From assembly GCA_949358305.1 (NCBI GenBank), contig OX442319.1, positions 496,001 through 560,000 of the forward strand: a DNA stretch of 64,000 nt, read 5' to 3'. This DNA comes from Strigamia acuminata (Eukaryota; Arthropoda; Chilopoda; Geophilomorpha; Linotaeniidae). The position numbers and the translations under genes are program-made. The notes under the pieces were generated by a model, which saw only the letters and a program-made list of their open reading frames with translations, had not been told where the DNA came from and searched no databases. Numbering within the stretch: the first letter of the stretch is position 1; each line of letters starts with the position of its first letter. This document shows positions 1 through 12,100 of the stretch, in pieces.

Positions 1-593
1 ATTTGTAATGGCTAATGGTCCACTGTGATATGTTAGATAATCGATCGTCTTTTCATTTTTATACAAATTAGCAACATTTTTGGGCGCAAAGAATCCAAGT
101 TGCAAATAATCAAATTGGTATACTCATTTCCTGATGGAAATATGAAATGGCATCGTAATGAGGAGTTGGTGAAACAAATTGGTCTTTTTGCAATTCTAAA
201 ACTTGTTCGTACAAGATGATTGATTCGAAGGCAGAATTAACAAAAAAAGATCCTTTGCAAAACAAGTCTACTTGTAGGTAAACTGTATAAACCACAGTAA
301 GCACAACACTTTGGGTTGTCAGACTTAGGACATGGCCTGGGAAGTTAGTTGCATTGACCGCTTCGGGGTATGTCCAATCGGGCCAGCGTGTAGTCTATAG
401 TCTATATGCTTTTCAGGCCATCAGATTGTTTGTGCCTTTTCTTCTTCTCCCTTTGTATTGTGAGCAAAAAAATACAAACCCAAATGATCACAATTTGACA
501 AAATCTTTTTGGCCGAATTCTATATTTTGGCTTGTATGTTTTTGAATCCACTCAAATGGTCTTGGTAGGATGAATGGTCTGCACGTCTGCAGG

Positions 594-634
594 ATGAATG
601 AATGAATGAATGAATGAATGAATGAATGAATGAA
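594..634. repeat. (TGAA)n microsatellite
   Basis: About ten uninterrupted copies of a 4-bp unit, TGAA. Confidence 0.95.
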
Positions 635-656
635 TCGTCCCAGGATCAAACGTTTT

Positions 657-683
657 GATTCGATTCGATTCGATTCGATTCGA
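657..683. repeat. (GATTC)n microsatellite
   Basis: About five copies of the 5-bp unit GATTC, just downstream of the TGAA tract. Confidence 0.95.
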
Positions 684-1039
684 CAGCGTTTCCTTCTGGT
701 CTATCTCTAGCAGCTACTTTGAATTAATTATCTTATTGCGAATTGGTATCACAACGTTTAACGTCTTCGCCACTCGTCTTTCAGCTTTATTAGATTAGAA
801 TAGAAGTGTGTGTGGACATGAAATTAAATGAAATTATAATTAATACTATCATTATGCAATTTATTGATTAAATTTAATTGTCACACCATTGATTTCATTT
901 CCTCTGTCAAGTGTGCATTTTGTATAAATAATGTTTTTGTTTTTGTTTTTGATTTTTTGATTTTCTCTACAATTTATATATCAAATTTCTTATAGTAACA
1001 GGTATTTTGGCTTCAACGAAGCCCTCTTCGATTTTTCAG

Positions 1040-3119
1040 GACAGAGGGATGTTTACTATATTTCAAGCATCTAATGCATGGAAGGCTACAGAAGAAATAT
1101 TATTGTTAGATGCAATAGAGCAGTATGGGTTTGGCAATTGGTAGGTATCAGTTGCGGGTCAGTATCATGCCAGCGTTTTTGTTGCCTGATCTTTTAAAAT
1201 GTCGCGCTGTTTTGTGCTGGCGGGTTTTTTCCTCTTTTTTTGCCAGCATTCCATTTAATTTTTGAGGGATTTAATTGAATATATTTAAATTAAAATTAAA
1301 ATTAAAATTTATTTTAGCGTTTTTTATTTGAGCATGGTTTAAATTCAGCTTTTCCTTTGGATACCGTCATTCAATTTAACTGCCAAGGTCATAACTGGGG
1401 TGCAATACACATCCTCACCCAAACCAAGAGGAACTATGACAAACCCTACAAACCCATGACAACTCCAACATGCAAAAGAAATACACATTCAAGAGGCAGG
1501 AAAGTCCCGATGAAGTCTCAGATTGAAAAAATCCCAGGATGAGAAGTAAGTTTGAGTTAGGAAATGGGTGCACACAACTATAAGCTGGGGATCTGGCATT
1601 CAAATAATTGAAACTATCCTCAATTCTCGTTTTGAACGCCTACCCCTTTGTCATTTACATATTTCCCAATATATTACATGAAACGTGTAATTTACATGCA
1701 ACATATGTGCGTGCATTTAAGAAAAAAGGCTGAATTTAAGTAGGCTGAGGTGAAAAAACGCTGGAAATTTGGGATATTTAATGCAGTAAACTGTATTATT
1801 TAAAGCCCCCGAAAAAAGAAAGAAAATCAAACGTGCTAAAATAAAATCAAATAAAATACGCAAAATAAGCGCTAAATGGCTGTTCTGCTGGGCATTAAAA
1901 ACGCTGGCAAGACACTACACCTCAATTGCGATATATCATGATTATTTTTAATATCAAAGTTTGAAACTAATACTTTAGGGAGGATGTATCTAGACACATA
2001 GAAACTCGTACTTTGGAAGGTAAGAGTATTTTTTTCTTGAAAGATTTGCAATTATTTTGATATTTTACTTTATTTTTTAGAAGCAAAGGAACATTATCAT
2101 AATATGTATATATTAGGAAATGTGGGGAAAAGTATGATGCTCCGTATATTGTATTTTAAATTAAAATTGTAAACTACATTACTTATATCAATTTTTGTAG
2201 GAACATGGCCCAATGAAATTCGAGTTAAACCTAGGGATCACACATGTCCAGAAGGGGGACCACTTTCGCCGGGTTTATCTGTTACCTTATTGCCGTTAGA
2301 ATTATCCATCCAAGAGCAACAAGAACTTGGATACATGCCCAATCGCGATGATTTTGAACGGGTTTTTTTCATTACGGTTGAGCATCGATTCTCGGAACAT
2401 CGATTATCCAAACAGCGGTGATCGGTTTTTATCGCTTTATTTTATCGATTTTCAATGCTCTCTATCGGTTTTTATCCACTTTTAATCAGTGTTTATTCCT
2501 TTAATAATTTTTATTTATTTTTGACTGAATTTTACTGCTTTTTTTATGGTTTTTATCCATTTTTGATTTGACTAGATTTTAATGCTTTTTCATGATTTTT
2601 TTAGTGATTTATTTTTATTTTTACATGCAGTACAGTCTGTGTATAAACCTATTGTTTGTATATGCAAAGAAATCGGTTTTATGAACACCTATGTCTTCCA
2701 ATTTGCTCGGATAATCGATGCTCTACTGTATTTCAGATTTTATTCTTTTAGGTTTCTACTTTGTAATTATTTTTGTATTTTCAGGAGTTTGATAACGAAG
2801 CAGAATCTTTAATCAGTAATCTTGTTGTAAATAATGAAGATGAAGAAATTGATTTAGGTTTGACAAACTAAAATTTGTAATGATACTATTTATATTTTTA
2901 ATTTATTAATTTACATTTTTCTTTCTAGCCTTGAAACTTGCTCATGTAGATATGTATTCAAAAAGGGTGAAGGAACGGTTAAGGAGGAAAAAAATAGCTA
3001 GGGATTATACATTAGTGAGCCAATTTTTTTCTTGGGTGAATAAGCAGAAATCTCAGACCTCGAAAAAAAAAGTTTCCAAAGAAGAAAAGTACAAATTCAA
3101 TGAATAGATTAACAAATAA

Positions 3120-3153
<34 letters not shown>

Positions 3154-6100
3154 AAAATTATTATTATTATTATTTTGTTAAATAGAGAATTCCAAGAAAA
3201 AATACGAACATTTTCTCAGCTTCAAGCACCTCAGGAACGGGAACAGTTATTTGAAATGATACAAAGTAAATAGTGATGATAGTGAGAAGATGCATTACTA
3301 ATTCAAATTTTAATCATAGGGGAGAAAGAATTGAAGAGTAGAGTGAGGGAACTGATGAGATTTCGGAAAAATGGGATTACGAAACTAGATGGTAAATAAA
3401 CATAATGGTACAGTATTTCTTTGATTAAGAAGTCTTATCCCTAATCGCCGCTATTGAACCGAACGCAACAAACGGCAGCAACATTCTGAAAATCTGAAAT
3501 TCATCAGAATATAGTGTTGGACCGTAGCTGCCTTCAAAATAGAACCACGGCTATGATTGAGAGCAACTCTTAATTGTAGAAATACAGGAATTAATTCATG
3601 TTTTTTCTGGTGAAAATAAGTTTCTTTTATCAAGTAGATTGTGAAGAATTTGAATCTGCGAGGTACAAACGTGAGAAAAAGAAGGAAAATAAGAAGAAAT
3701 CGGCAAGTATTCAGGACATGAAAATTATTGTTCCACTTGTAATGGTAATTGCGACTACAGTGGAAAGATAATTTTTATTCACCCTGTATTTAAAATAATA
3801 TAGAAACGTTGAAATTTGGGATTGTTAAAGTGTGTGGGGTTCCCACTAGGTGTAAACGTTGCTGCTTAAGCCAGTTTTTTTTCCGTATGTTGATTTCCTG
3901 TAAACGGATTTTTCAGTAAAAATTTTATCCGTCTAATAACTGCTTAAATGAATTATTATGTGTTTTTAAGACTTTCTTTAAACATTTTTTGAGGGAATAA
4001 TATTTCATCAGCTGATGAAATAAATCAAAAAATTTAAAAACAAATTGCTTAACTATGGGATCAACATATACAGTCTGTCTAAAAAGTTTTCAGTTAAAAA
4101 GTTCAGCTTATCATTTTAATCGCAAATAAAAAATAAAAAAAACGTACTGAATTTCACACTTTTCATTAGAATTGAAAATAAGTTCAAGCTACGAAATTTT
4201 TTTTATGAACTTTAAGTAATTTGTCAAAACGGTTGGAGAAAATTCAACGTGCACTTGCCCCCAAATTTTAGGGTGATAAGAAAATTAAGAGTGGCATTGC
4301 TACTTCTGTTTTTATTGTTATTTTGATTTTTCAGCGCCATCTCTTGATAAGAATTATTTTCCATGGTGGCATATAAATTCCCAACAATTCAAGTTGGCGC
4401 TGGTTTTCGTTTTCGTATCTGGCACTGGTTTCCATTTCCGATTAGATAGGGGTGTCCAACATCGCGGCTTTCTCGGGTCACATTGGAAGAAGAGGAATTG
4501 TCTTGGGCCACACATTAAATACAACGCCACTAACAACTGTACTCTAACCAACTATAAGTTGGTTCTTTCTCCCATTGGGCGAGCCATTTCACTTGTGTAG
4601 TGATACAAAAATAGTCCAAACCACCAGAATTGCACTTGATGTACAGACATAGTAATCGAAAAAAAAAATTAAAATTGTTTGCTTTCCTGACAACTAAACA
4701 AACATGTATGATGAATTTAAACAGCATGAAACTTAATTTCATGAGTGGAAAAAACATTTTATTATAAAATACAAATAAAATTTCATCATTTTAAGCATTA
4801 GAATAATCCAAAAAATAAAAAAATAAATTAAAAAAAAATACTTTTTCTGGTGGCAGTACAGTAGGAGTAATGAGGCTTGCCCAATCGGAGAAAGGACCAA
4901 CTTGTAGTTGGTTAGAGTATAGCAATAGCTAATGAGAAAAAAAAGCCCATTTACAATTTCCTTGATATACGCCACCACACATAAGCAAAAAAGTCCTTGC
5001 GTAATAATACTAATTGTAATGCTGTTTGCTCTGTAAACAGCACACAAAAATCTGGAATTTTTTTTTCTAATAGTGTGTTGAGCCACACCAATGACCATCT
5101 TGGGCCGTGGGTTGGACACACCTGGATTAGAGGATTGTACTGCTAGATGCAGTTCTTAATCAAAACAAGGAGGTGAGAAGGAGATGTAGCTGAATAGCTA
5201 CAATGCTCACATTCTGTGAGATGGCGTCACTAAATCTCATTTTACGTACAACCTAGTAAAATACTATTACGGTGATAACGATTTTTATTGGTTTTATGTT
5301 GATTTTTATTAGTTTTATGTAGATTTTTATTGGTTTTGTATCGATTTTTATTGGTTTTGTATCGATTTTTATTGGTTTTGTATCGATTTTTATTGGTTTT
5401 GTATCGATTTTTATTGGTTTTGTATCGATTTTTATTGGTTTTATTGATTTTTATTGGTTTTATTGTTTTTTTTGTTTTGTTTTTGTTTTGTTGATTTTTA
5501 TTTCTTTTAGTTGCTTAGAGTTAATTTTTTTTATTGATTTTAGTTGATTCACTTATCGAATTTATTAATTTTTAGTTCAATTTTTCTTGATTTTCTTGAT
5601 TTTAGTAATTAGATAATCAACTAGAAATCAGTAAAATTAATAGATAATCAACTAGAAAGTAGTAAAATCGATAGATAATCAACTAGAAAGTAGTAAAATC
5701 GATAGATAATCAACTAGAAAGTAGTAAAATCGATAGATAATCAACTAGAAAGTAGTAAAATCGATAGATAATCAACTAGAAAGTAGTAAAATCGATAGAT
5801 AATCAACTAGAAAGTAGTAAAATCGATAGATAATCAACTAGAAAGTAGTAAAATCGATAGATAATCAACTAGAAAGTAGTAAAATCGATAGATAATCAAC
5901 TAGAAAGTAGTAAAATCGATAGATAATCAACTAGAAAGTAGTAAAATCGATAGATAATCAACTAGAAAGTAGTAAAATCGATAGATAATCAACTAGAAAG
6001 TAGTAAAATCGATAGATAATCAACTAGAAAGTAGTAAAATCGATAGATAATCAACTAGAAAGTAGTAAAATCGATAGATAATCAACTAGAAATTAGTAAA

Positions 6101-9100
6101 ATCGATAATGTTAAGCATGCGGACCGTTCCGATTGTCGGCCGATTCGTAATGCGCTATTTGGAAATATTATTTCAAAACACAACAAAAAATCAAGCACTC
6201 AAAAAATTTGCTTCAAAACACGCAACTCAAAACAATTCTAAAACTCAATAGCTTAAAACACGACTTTTTGAATGCAGATATTGTTTATTTCCTTTTCCAC
6301 TTGGATCTATTGGTCTTCCAATTCTAGGCAACATTGTATCTGATTGAATGTATACGTGTTTGTATGAAAAATGGTAGTCAAGTATCCCATCATGCAATGC
6401 ACTGATTGCACAAAGAGATTCTGGTGATCATATTCGAGATGGCATTTTGCCGATAATAGAAAACTATGTCCAAATAGTAAGTGACGGCCAAATTCTTTCA
6501 TTATCAAAACATTTATGGTATGTTCTTGTTGACTTATTCTTATGGTAATCCAGGCTGTACCCTCTGGAGTTATTCCAGAGCGCCGAGGCGTACATGATGG
6601 TTGGATGAATCTTGGCCTTGATGTACTTAGTGCTTTCATTGTGAGACAAGTCTTTCCAAAGGTGTTTGATGATGAAGGTGGATCTAATCAGAAATAGTTA
6701 GATTATGGATGTCTAGGGAAAGATCAGGTGTGGGTCAAGGGTCAGGTCCAGGACCTTGACAGATTGACTGGTGTAAAGGACCTGGGCTCAAGGGCGGCTG
6801 AAGGAAATGATTTTAGTCTTGTTTTGGTTAAGGCTCATGTGATGAGAGGAATTCCACTCTGACAAGAGAAACAGATCTTCAGAAAAAAAATCGGGGGCTG
6901 CGAGCACATTCAGGGACTAGGTGAGGAAATTGTCATATATGTAGGAGCGTATATTTTGTAACTGCCGATGCGGTCAGAGTGGCGATGGAGATAAAAGTTA
7001 GTTTTTCAACCTAACCTAACCTAACGTAACTGCATCTAAGCACCAAACAGCTATGTCGTTAAAACGGGCGAAGGTGAAGGACAGGGAGATGACATCATGA
7101 TCGAGATTGTCAAGATTGATGAGGGACGGAGATGAAATATTGAGGTGTTTGGACATGAAAATTTGATCAGTGATGGACGAGTACGTGTCCGAGGTGCGGA
7201 TGGGTACAGTGATGGTAGGCACGAGATCAAGACATGATTTAAATGAAGTGATAATGTTATTGGGTTCATGGGAAGGAAGTTATAATTGAAATCATCGGCG
7301 AAAATGGTAGTGATGTTAGGGGTAATGTGATCAGTGATGAGGTCGAATATATGGGAAAGGAAAGGGGCATAGTACCTGCAAGGATGAAGTAGGAGTGGTG
7401 AGTTGACCAAAGAGGAGTTTGGTGCCATCAGATTCGATAACAGTCAGCGGGGTGAGGGAGAAGGCAATATTAAAATAAAGTGCAACTCCACGGCCTCGCG
7501 AGGGGCGGTCAGAACGGGCAAGGGTGTAGGGTGTACCATGAATATTAAGTAAATCTGGACAATCGGGGGACAACCAGGTTTCGGTGATTGCTAGGAGGTT
7601 GGGTGCGATGGTTTTAGCAAGACCAATGATGTCATCAATTTTGGGAAGAAGAGAACGGGCATAAGGTAGTGATGGAGTAAAAGGGCGCATTGGGGAGTGG
7701 AGTAGGGATGATTGTAGAGATAGATAAGTGTGGGGTTTTTGTCTCTAAATACCAGCATTGCACGGCCACAGATCTGGGGAAAGAAGCGGAGTGATGTCTT
7801 CAGATACGACGCGAAGAATGAAGGCTTTACTAGGGGTGTTGTCCTTGGGACGGGGAGTAGCGAGGTGTGGTGGTCAATGGACTGGTCGAGGCAGTAATCG
7901 GGGCTGCACTTCTTACTTGGTTTACAGGGTCACTTATACTGCGAGGTGGCCTAGAAATGGCCTCGGTGAAAGTGACACAGTTCTGTGTTACTAATCATGT
8001 TTCATTAAGGAGCATTCAACAACAAGTCATTTCTTTCATTTGTGTCACTTGTTTTTATTCATATAAACAAACTTTCAGGGTTTGCTTGATGATTTGAATG
8101 CAAAATGTAAATTGCAAAATAATACGACAAGACCTGATTTATCACGAAAATCGACTGAATTACCACGAAAATCGACTTTAGTATGAAAATTGACGATTTT
8201 ACCCCAAAAATAGACGTTTTAGCCCAAAAATGGACCTTATATATATATACAATGTAGGATGCGTAGCCTGGACATAGCACCGTCCGGACAGCTGTGTGGT
8301 CCGGACAGTTTGGGGGGCCTGATTTGGTCTCGCCCAATACCCAGCAATATTAAATCTCTTCTTCCATCCGGACATTCCCTAGACCGGACAAGTACGCAGC
8401 CTACACTGTATAGGCCAATAATCATCATTGCTACATTACATCTGTCGATAATGTTGATTTCTGGTCTAAAATGTTGATTTTTTCGGCTAATAAGTCGATT
8501 TTCGTAATGTTGCAATGACCAACTTGCGTTTCGGCAAGCCCCATTTTTTCTACTTTTAATCTTATTCATAACCTACTCCGGGTACAGTGTAACAGAACAG
8601 TTTATATACTTCAGATGGCCTTTTACAATTCTGTTAAAAGGAATTGTATAATTTTTTTTTTTTATTTGCGAATAAAATGGTCTTAATCTTGAATTTTAAA
8701 CTGATTGATTTGAAACTTTTTCGACACTGTAGCTAATCAAAGGTCCACACAACATTAACGTTGATGGGTGGAATGTAACCGGATATGATATCATGTCTGG
8801 CTGCAAAAACATGGGAAAACTGTGCGAATACTCAGCGTTAATGCCTAGTGGGTAAAAGCTGAGTTTTACCAGTTTGCGTATCGTGCAGGGAAACAGCAGT
8901 TTTTCTCATCGAAGATTGTCATTGATGGCAAAAAAACAAGAGTAGGCACATATTTATAATGTACATAAAAATGTTATTTTAATTTAACTAATTTATTTCA
9001 GAGAAAAAGGCGTCGATATTTTACCTGATGACATCGGCGCAGATGATACGAAAGAAGATATAAAAGATTTCGACATTTCAGTATTTCCAGGCTTTGACAT

Positions 9101-12100
9101 GTTGTCAGATCGAGAACGAAAGGTCCCTTAAATTATTTCACATCTCCCAAGCAGTCCTCCAGATATAATTTTGCGGGCTTTTTGAAATGGGTTGCTTTTT
9201 TTCACAGCATTATGAAATCTTTGCAAAATTCATTTTTTTAGCATTTACAATCTGCATTTACAATATTGTGAGAAAATAAGGTATGTTTTTGAATTACAAA
9301 TACAATATGCGAGGTTTGTTTATCTCCGAACGCCTTTCGGCAGTTGCCAGTCATCTTTCTCACAATGAAGCTACTAATTACAAAGCTACAGGAGGACAAA
9401 ATTCAAAACTTTTTCTAGAGAGGGCCTTCTCCGAATCTGGTACGGTTTAGCGACAACGTTTTAGCGACTAAACTTTTGCGATCGGGTCGTTTTAACGTTG
9501 CCGAAATCGCTAAAGTGGGCCCTTAAACTGAAAACTAGAAAATTCGATGGGCATTCCTATAGTTGTAACGTTGTGGTGACCCAGTTGGATAAGTGTCCCC
9601 CCAGGGCGGATGCTTGTCCTCTGAGTCACTGTGATTGAAGAGTCGTTCCCCCCCGAGTTGGCTCCACCTCCCCATGGCAGGTGTGTGCCCCGAGGGGGAG
9701 GAAGCGGCTGATGGTCAGCCCCCATTGGTTGATCGCCGGCCCTTCACCCCACTGCATAAAAGGCTGTGTTTCCCGCCTAAAGTCAGAACTTACACAAACG
9801 ACACCAAGAACACAGCAACTACCTCACCGTCAGGCCAACTTCAACTACAAGTTAGGATTGATCGAGGATCGCTGAGTAAAGTGCAAACTGTAACTCTCAC
9901 GAAGTCACTTGCGAGCTATTCCTGCGAAAGCACGAGAATAGCCCTTGTGAAATCACCCAGAATAATCGCCCAGACGATTATTCGCCGAAGTAAGTGTCCG
10001 AGTGCTTTGTAGGGAACCCCAAAGTTCCTAGACGAGGCCTCTGCGACGCTAAACAAACCCTAGACAACAGGCACGGATAGAAGACTCGAAAGAGCATTCC
10101 ACCGCGTCCGTGAAGACGAATCCGTGACGAATTAACGACAACTCGAGACGCCGCCTTTGTTCCGCCGACCACGCGGAATCGACGACGCCATCTTGAGAAA
10201 TCCTTTGTTCGACGCTGACCACGTCGACTCTAGAATTATTACTGAGTGTATTTTAAAGGCATAAAGCCTGGTGAATAAATTACCTGTTTATTTACATACA
10301 TTTGGTATTCATTTGGGTATTTACATAATTGATCACAGGTAAAGTATTACACGTTAGCGCTATTTAAACCTATACCAAGTAGGACGCGACACGTGGGGGC
10401 CCGTCCGGGATTTAGAAATAAATCTCAAATCTGAACTTGTGATCTCTCAATAAGATAACCCAAATCGTAGAATTACCGAAAGAAAATGTCAGACAAAGAC
10501 GAGCAATCCACGTCTGAAACCGAGCAGAGAATGCCCGAGAAGGGAAAAAGGACCTCCGACTACCACCTGAGATCGGATGGTCCCGTCCCTGAAATGTCCG
10601 CAAAGGCGAAAGCCCGAGCGAATAAAAGGAGAGCGAAGGCGCAGAAAGAGGAGCAAGCTGCATCGCTCGCGGCCCTAGACGGGCCAGAGCGAGAGCGGGT
10701 TCCCTTGAATATGCAACCCTTCGAGGATACCGATCCGGAAGCCATAGAAAATCGAGAAGAAATTCGCGACGTATCGCCAGGACGAGTATCGATATTGATG
10801 ACCGAGGAGACGAATGAAGCTCCGAAAATAACGGTCACGGTCGGCACGAACCCATCGCCACCCACGGCTCAGACGTCCGTGGAGCAAACCCCACGAAAAA
10901 ACGACGGCGGGACCCCGATAACCCCCCGAGTTACGGCGAGTCCTGCGGTTGTTTCCTTCGAGGTATCTCACCTAATTCGGTTGACACGGCAAGCTGCCCA
11001 ACTGAAAGCGATGATAGACATTCCAGTAGGAACGTCAGTCTGGGAATCGATTACTCTACTCACTGACGCTATCTGCGCGGCACAAGCCCCGACGCCGGTC
11101 GCAAGACCAGCAGCGGAGACGCCCATGCCCCAGGTAACGCCCAGTGACACCGGAGGTTTCGCGCCAGACCCCAACCGGGCACTTCACCAATCCAGAGAGA
11201 AGGCCCGCGAAGAAGCCAGACAAGAAGCGACTAATCGCCAACGAAGACTGAGCGCAGAGCGGCGAGAACTCTGGAAGGAAGAGGAAGAAAGGGAGCAACG
11301 CGAAAGAAGAACCACCGAGAGAACAGAAAAACTGGTCCAAAAAATGAGGGAGGAACGAGAAGCTAAAATTCGAAAAGAATGGAACGCCACGGTGGAAGGG
11401 CGACATCGAGAAGCTCAAGAGTACGAGGACCAATTTCAAGCGCTCGTAGCTCAAAGAAAAGCAGAAAAGCTACAAATGTTGCGAGAAGAAGCCATTTTAC
11501 AACACCAAAAATGGGAAGAACAACATCGCGAGAGGTTGAGAGAAGAGGAAGCCAGAAAAGAAAAGGAACAGTTCCTGAAAGAGAAAGAGGAATGGGACCG
11601 AGTCAGATGGACCGAAGAGTACAAAGCAAAGAAACAAGCCATAATAGATGAGCAAACAAGATGGGAAGCCGAAAACTGGGAGAAAGAAACAGAAAAGTTC
11701 CAAAAAGAGTACGAACAAGGTGTCTCGGGCAGGAAGAAAAGGGAAGAAAACCCGAAACGGAAGTCAGAACCCCCAAGCGGCTCTGATACCGACACAGGAG
11801 AAGATGCAGCAAAGCCGGCAAAAACGGCAAAAAGGGGGAAATCTCAAAAGAGAGACGGATCGGTCCCAAAAACAAAGGACCGTCACCCCTCAAAAAGATC
11901 CGAGACGGGAGCAGCCATCGACGCGTTACTCGAAAAGAAAAACGCAAATAAAAATCGGGAACGCCCCGAGAGCGAGGAAAACAGATGGCATTCTTTTTGC
12001 GAGAACAACGACGGAGGGGAGCCGCCGCCATCCGAAGGCTCGAAACAGAAGAAGGCTGGCGGAGAGACCCCACCGAGAGGGCCGAGGTTTCACCCCCAAG

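Larger units (their letters stand above)
1..1039. other. Left edge, probable TADA2B upstream intron
   Basis: AT-rich sequence with no convincing exon. I looked for the Cys-rich ZZ-finger exon expected upstream of the SANT exon of TADA2B and did not find it, so it probably lies left of the window. The only structure seen is two microsatellites (594-634 and 657-683). The stretch ends in a good acceptor (pyrimidine run then cag at 1037-1039) for the first exon in the window. Confidence 0.5.

Noticed and set aside
4739-5119. 126-codon minus-strand frame
   Set aside because: It crosses the borders of two MITEs and reads their AT-rich interior.
5610-6106. Regular 31-bp repeats that resemble a CRISPR array
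   Set aside because: The units are head-to-tail with no unique spacers, and the context is a eukaryotic intron.
8852-8985. Frame after exon 10 reading YQFAYRAGKQQFFSSK as further coding sequence
   Set aside because: It is not in phase with exon 11 and has no donor/acceptor pair that fits; the phase-2 donor at 8852 explains the gene without it.
9635-10012. 125-codon frame in the RT1 LTR, repeated at 21683-22060
   Set aside because: It lies in the non-coding LTR over the promoter and poly(A) region and has no protein-like features I could recognise.
11603-12073. Large antisense frames under RT1 gag
   Set aside because: Shadows of the GC-rich, Arg/Glu-rich gag codons in other frames.
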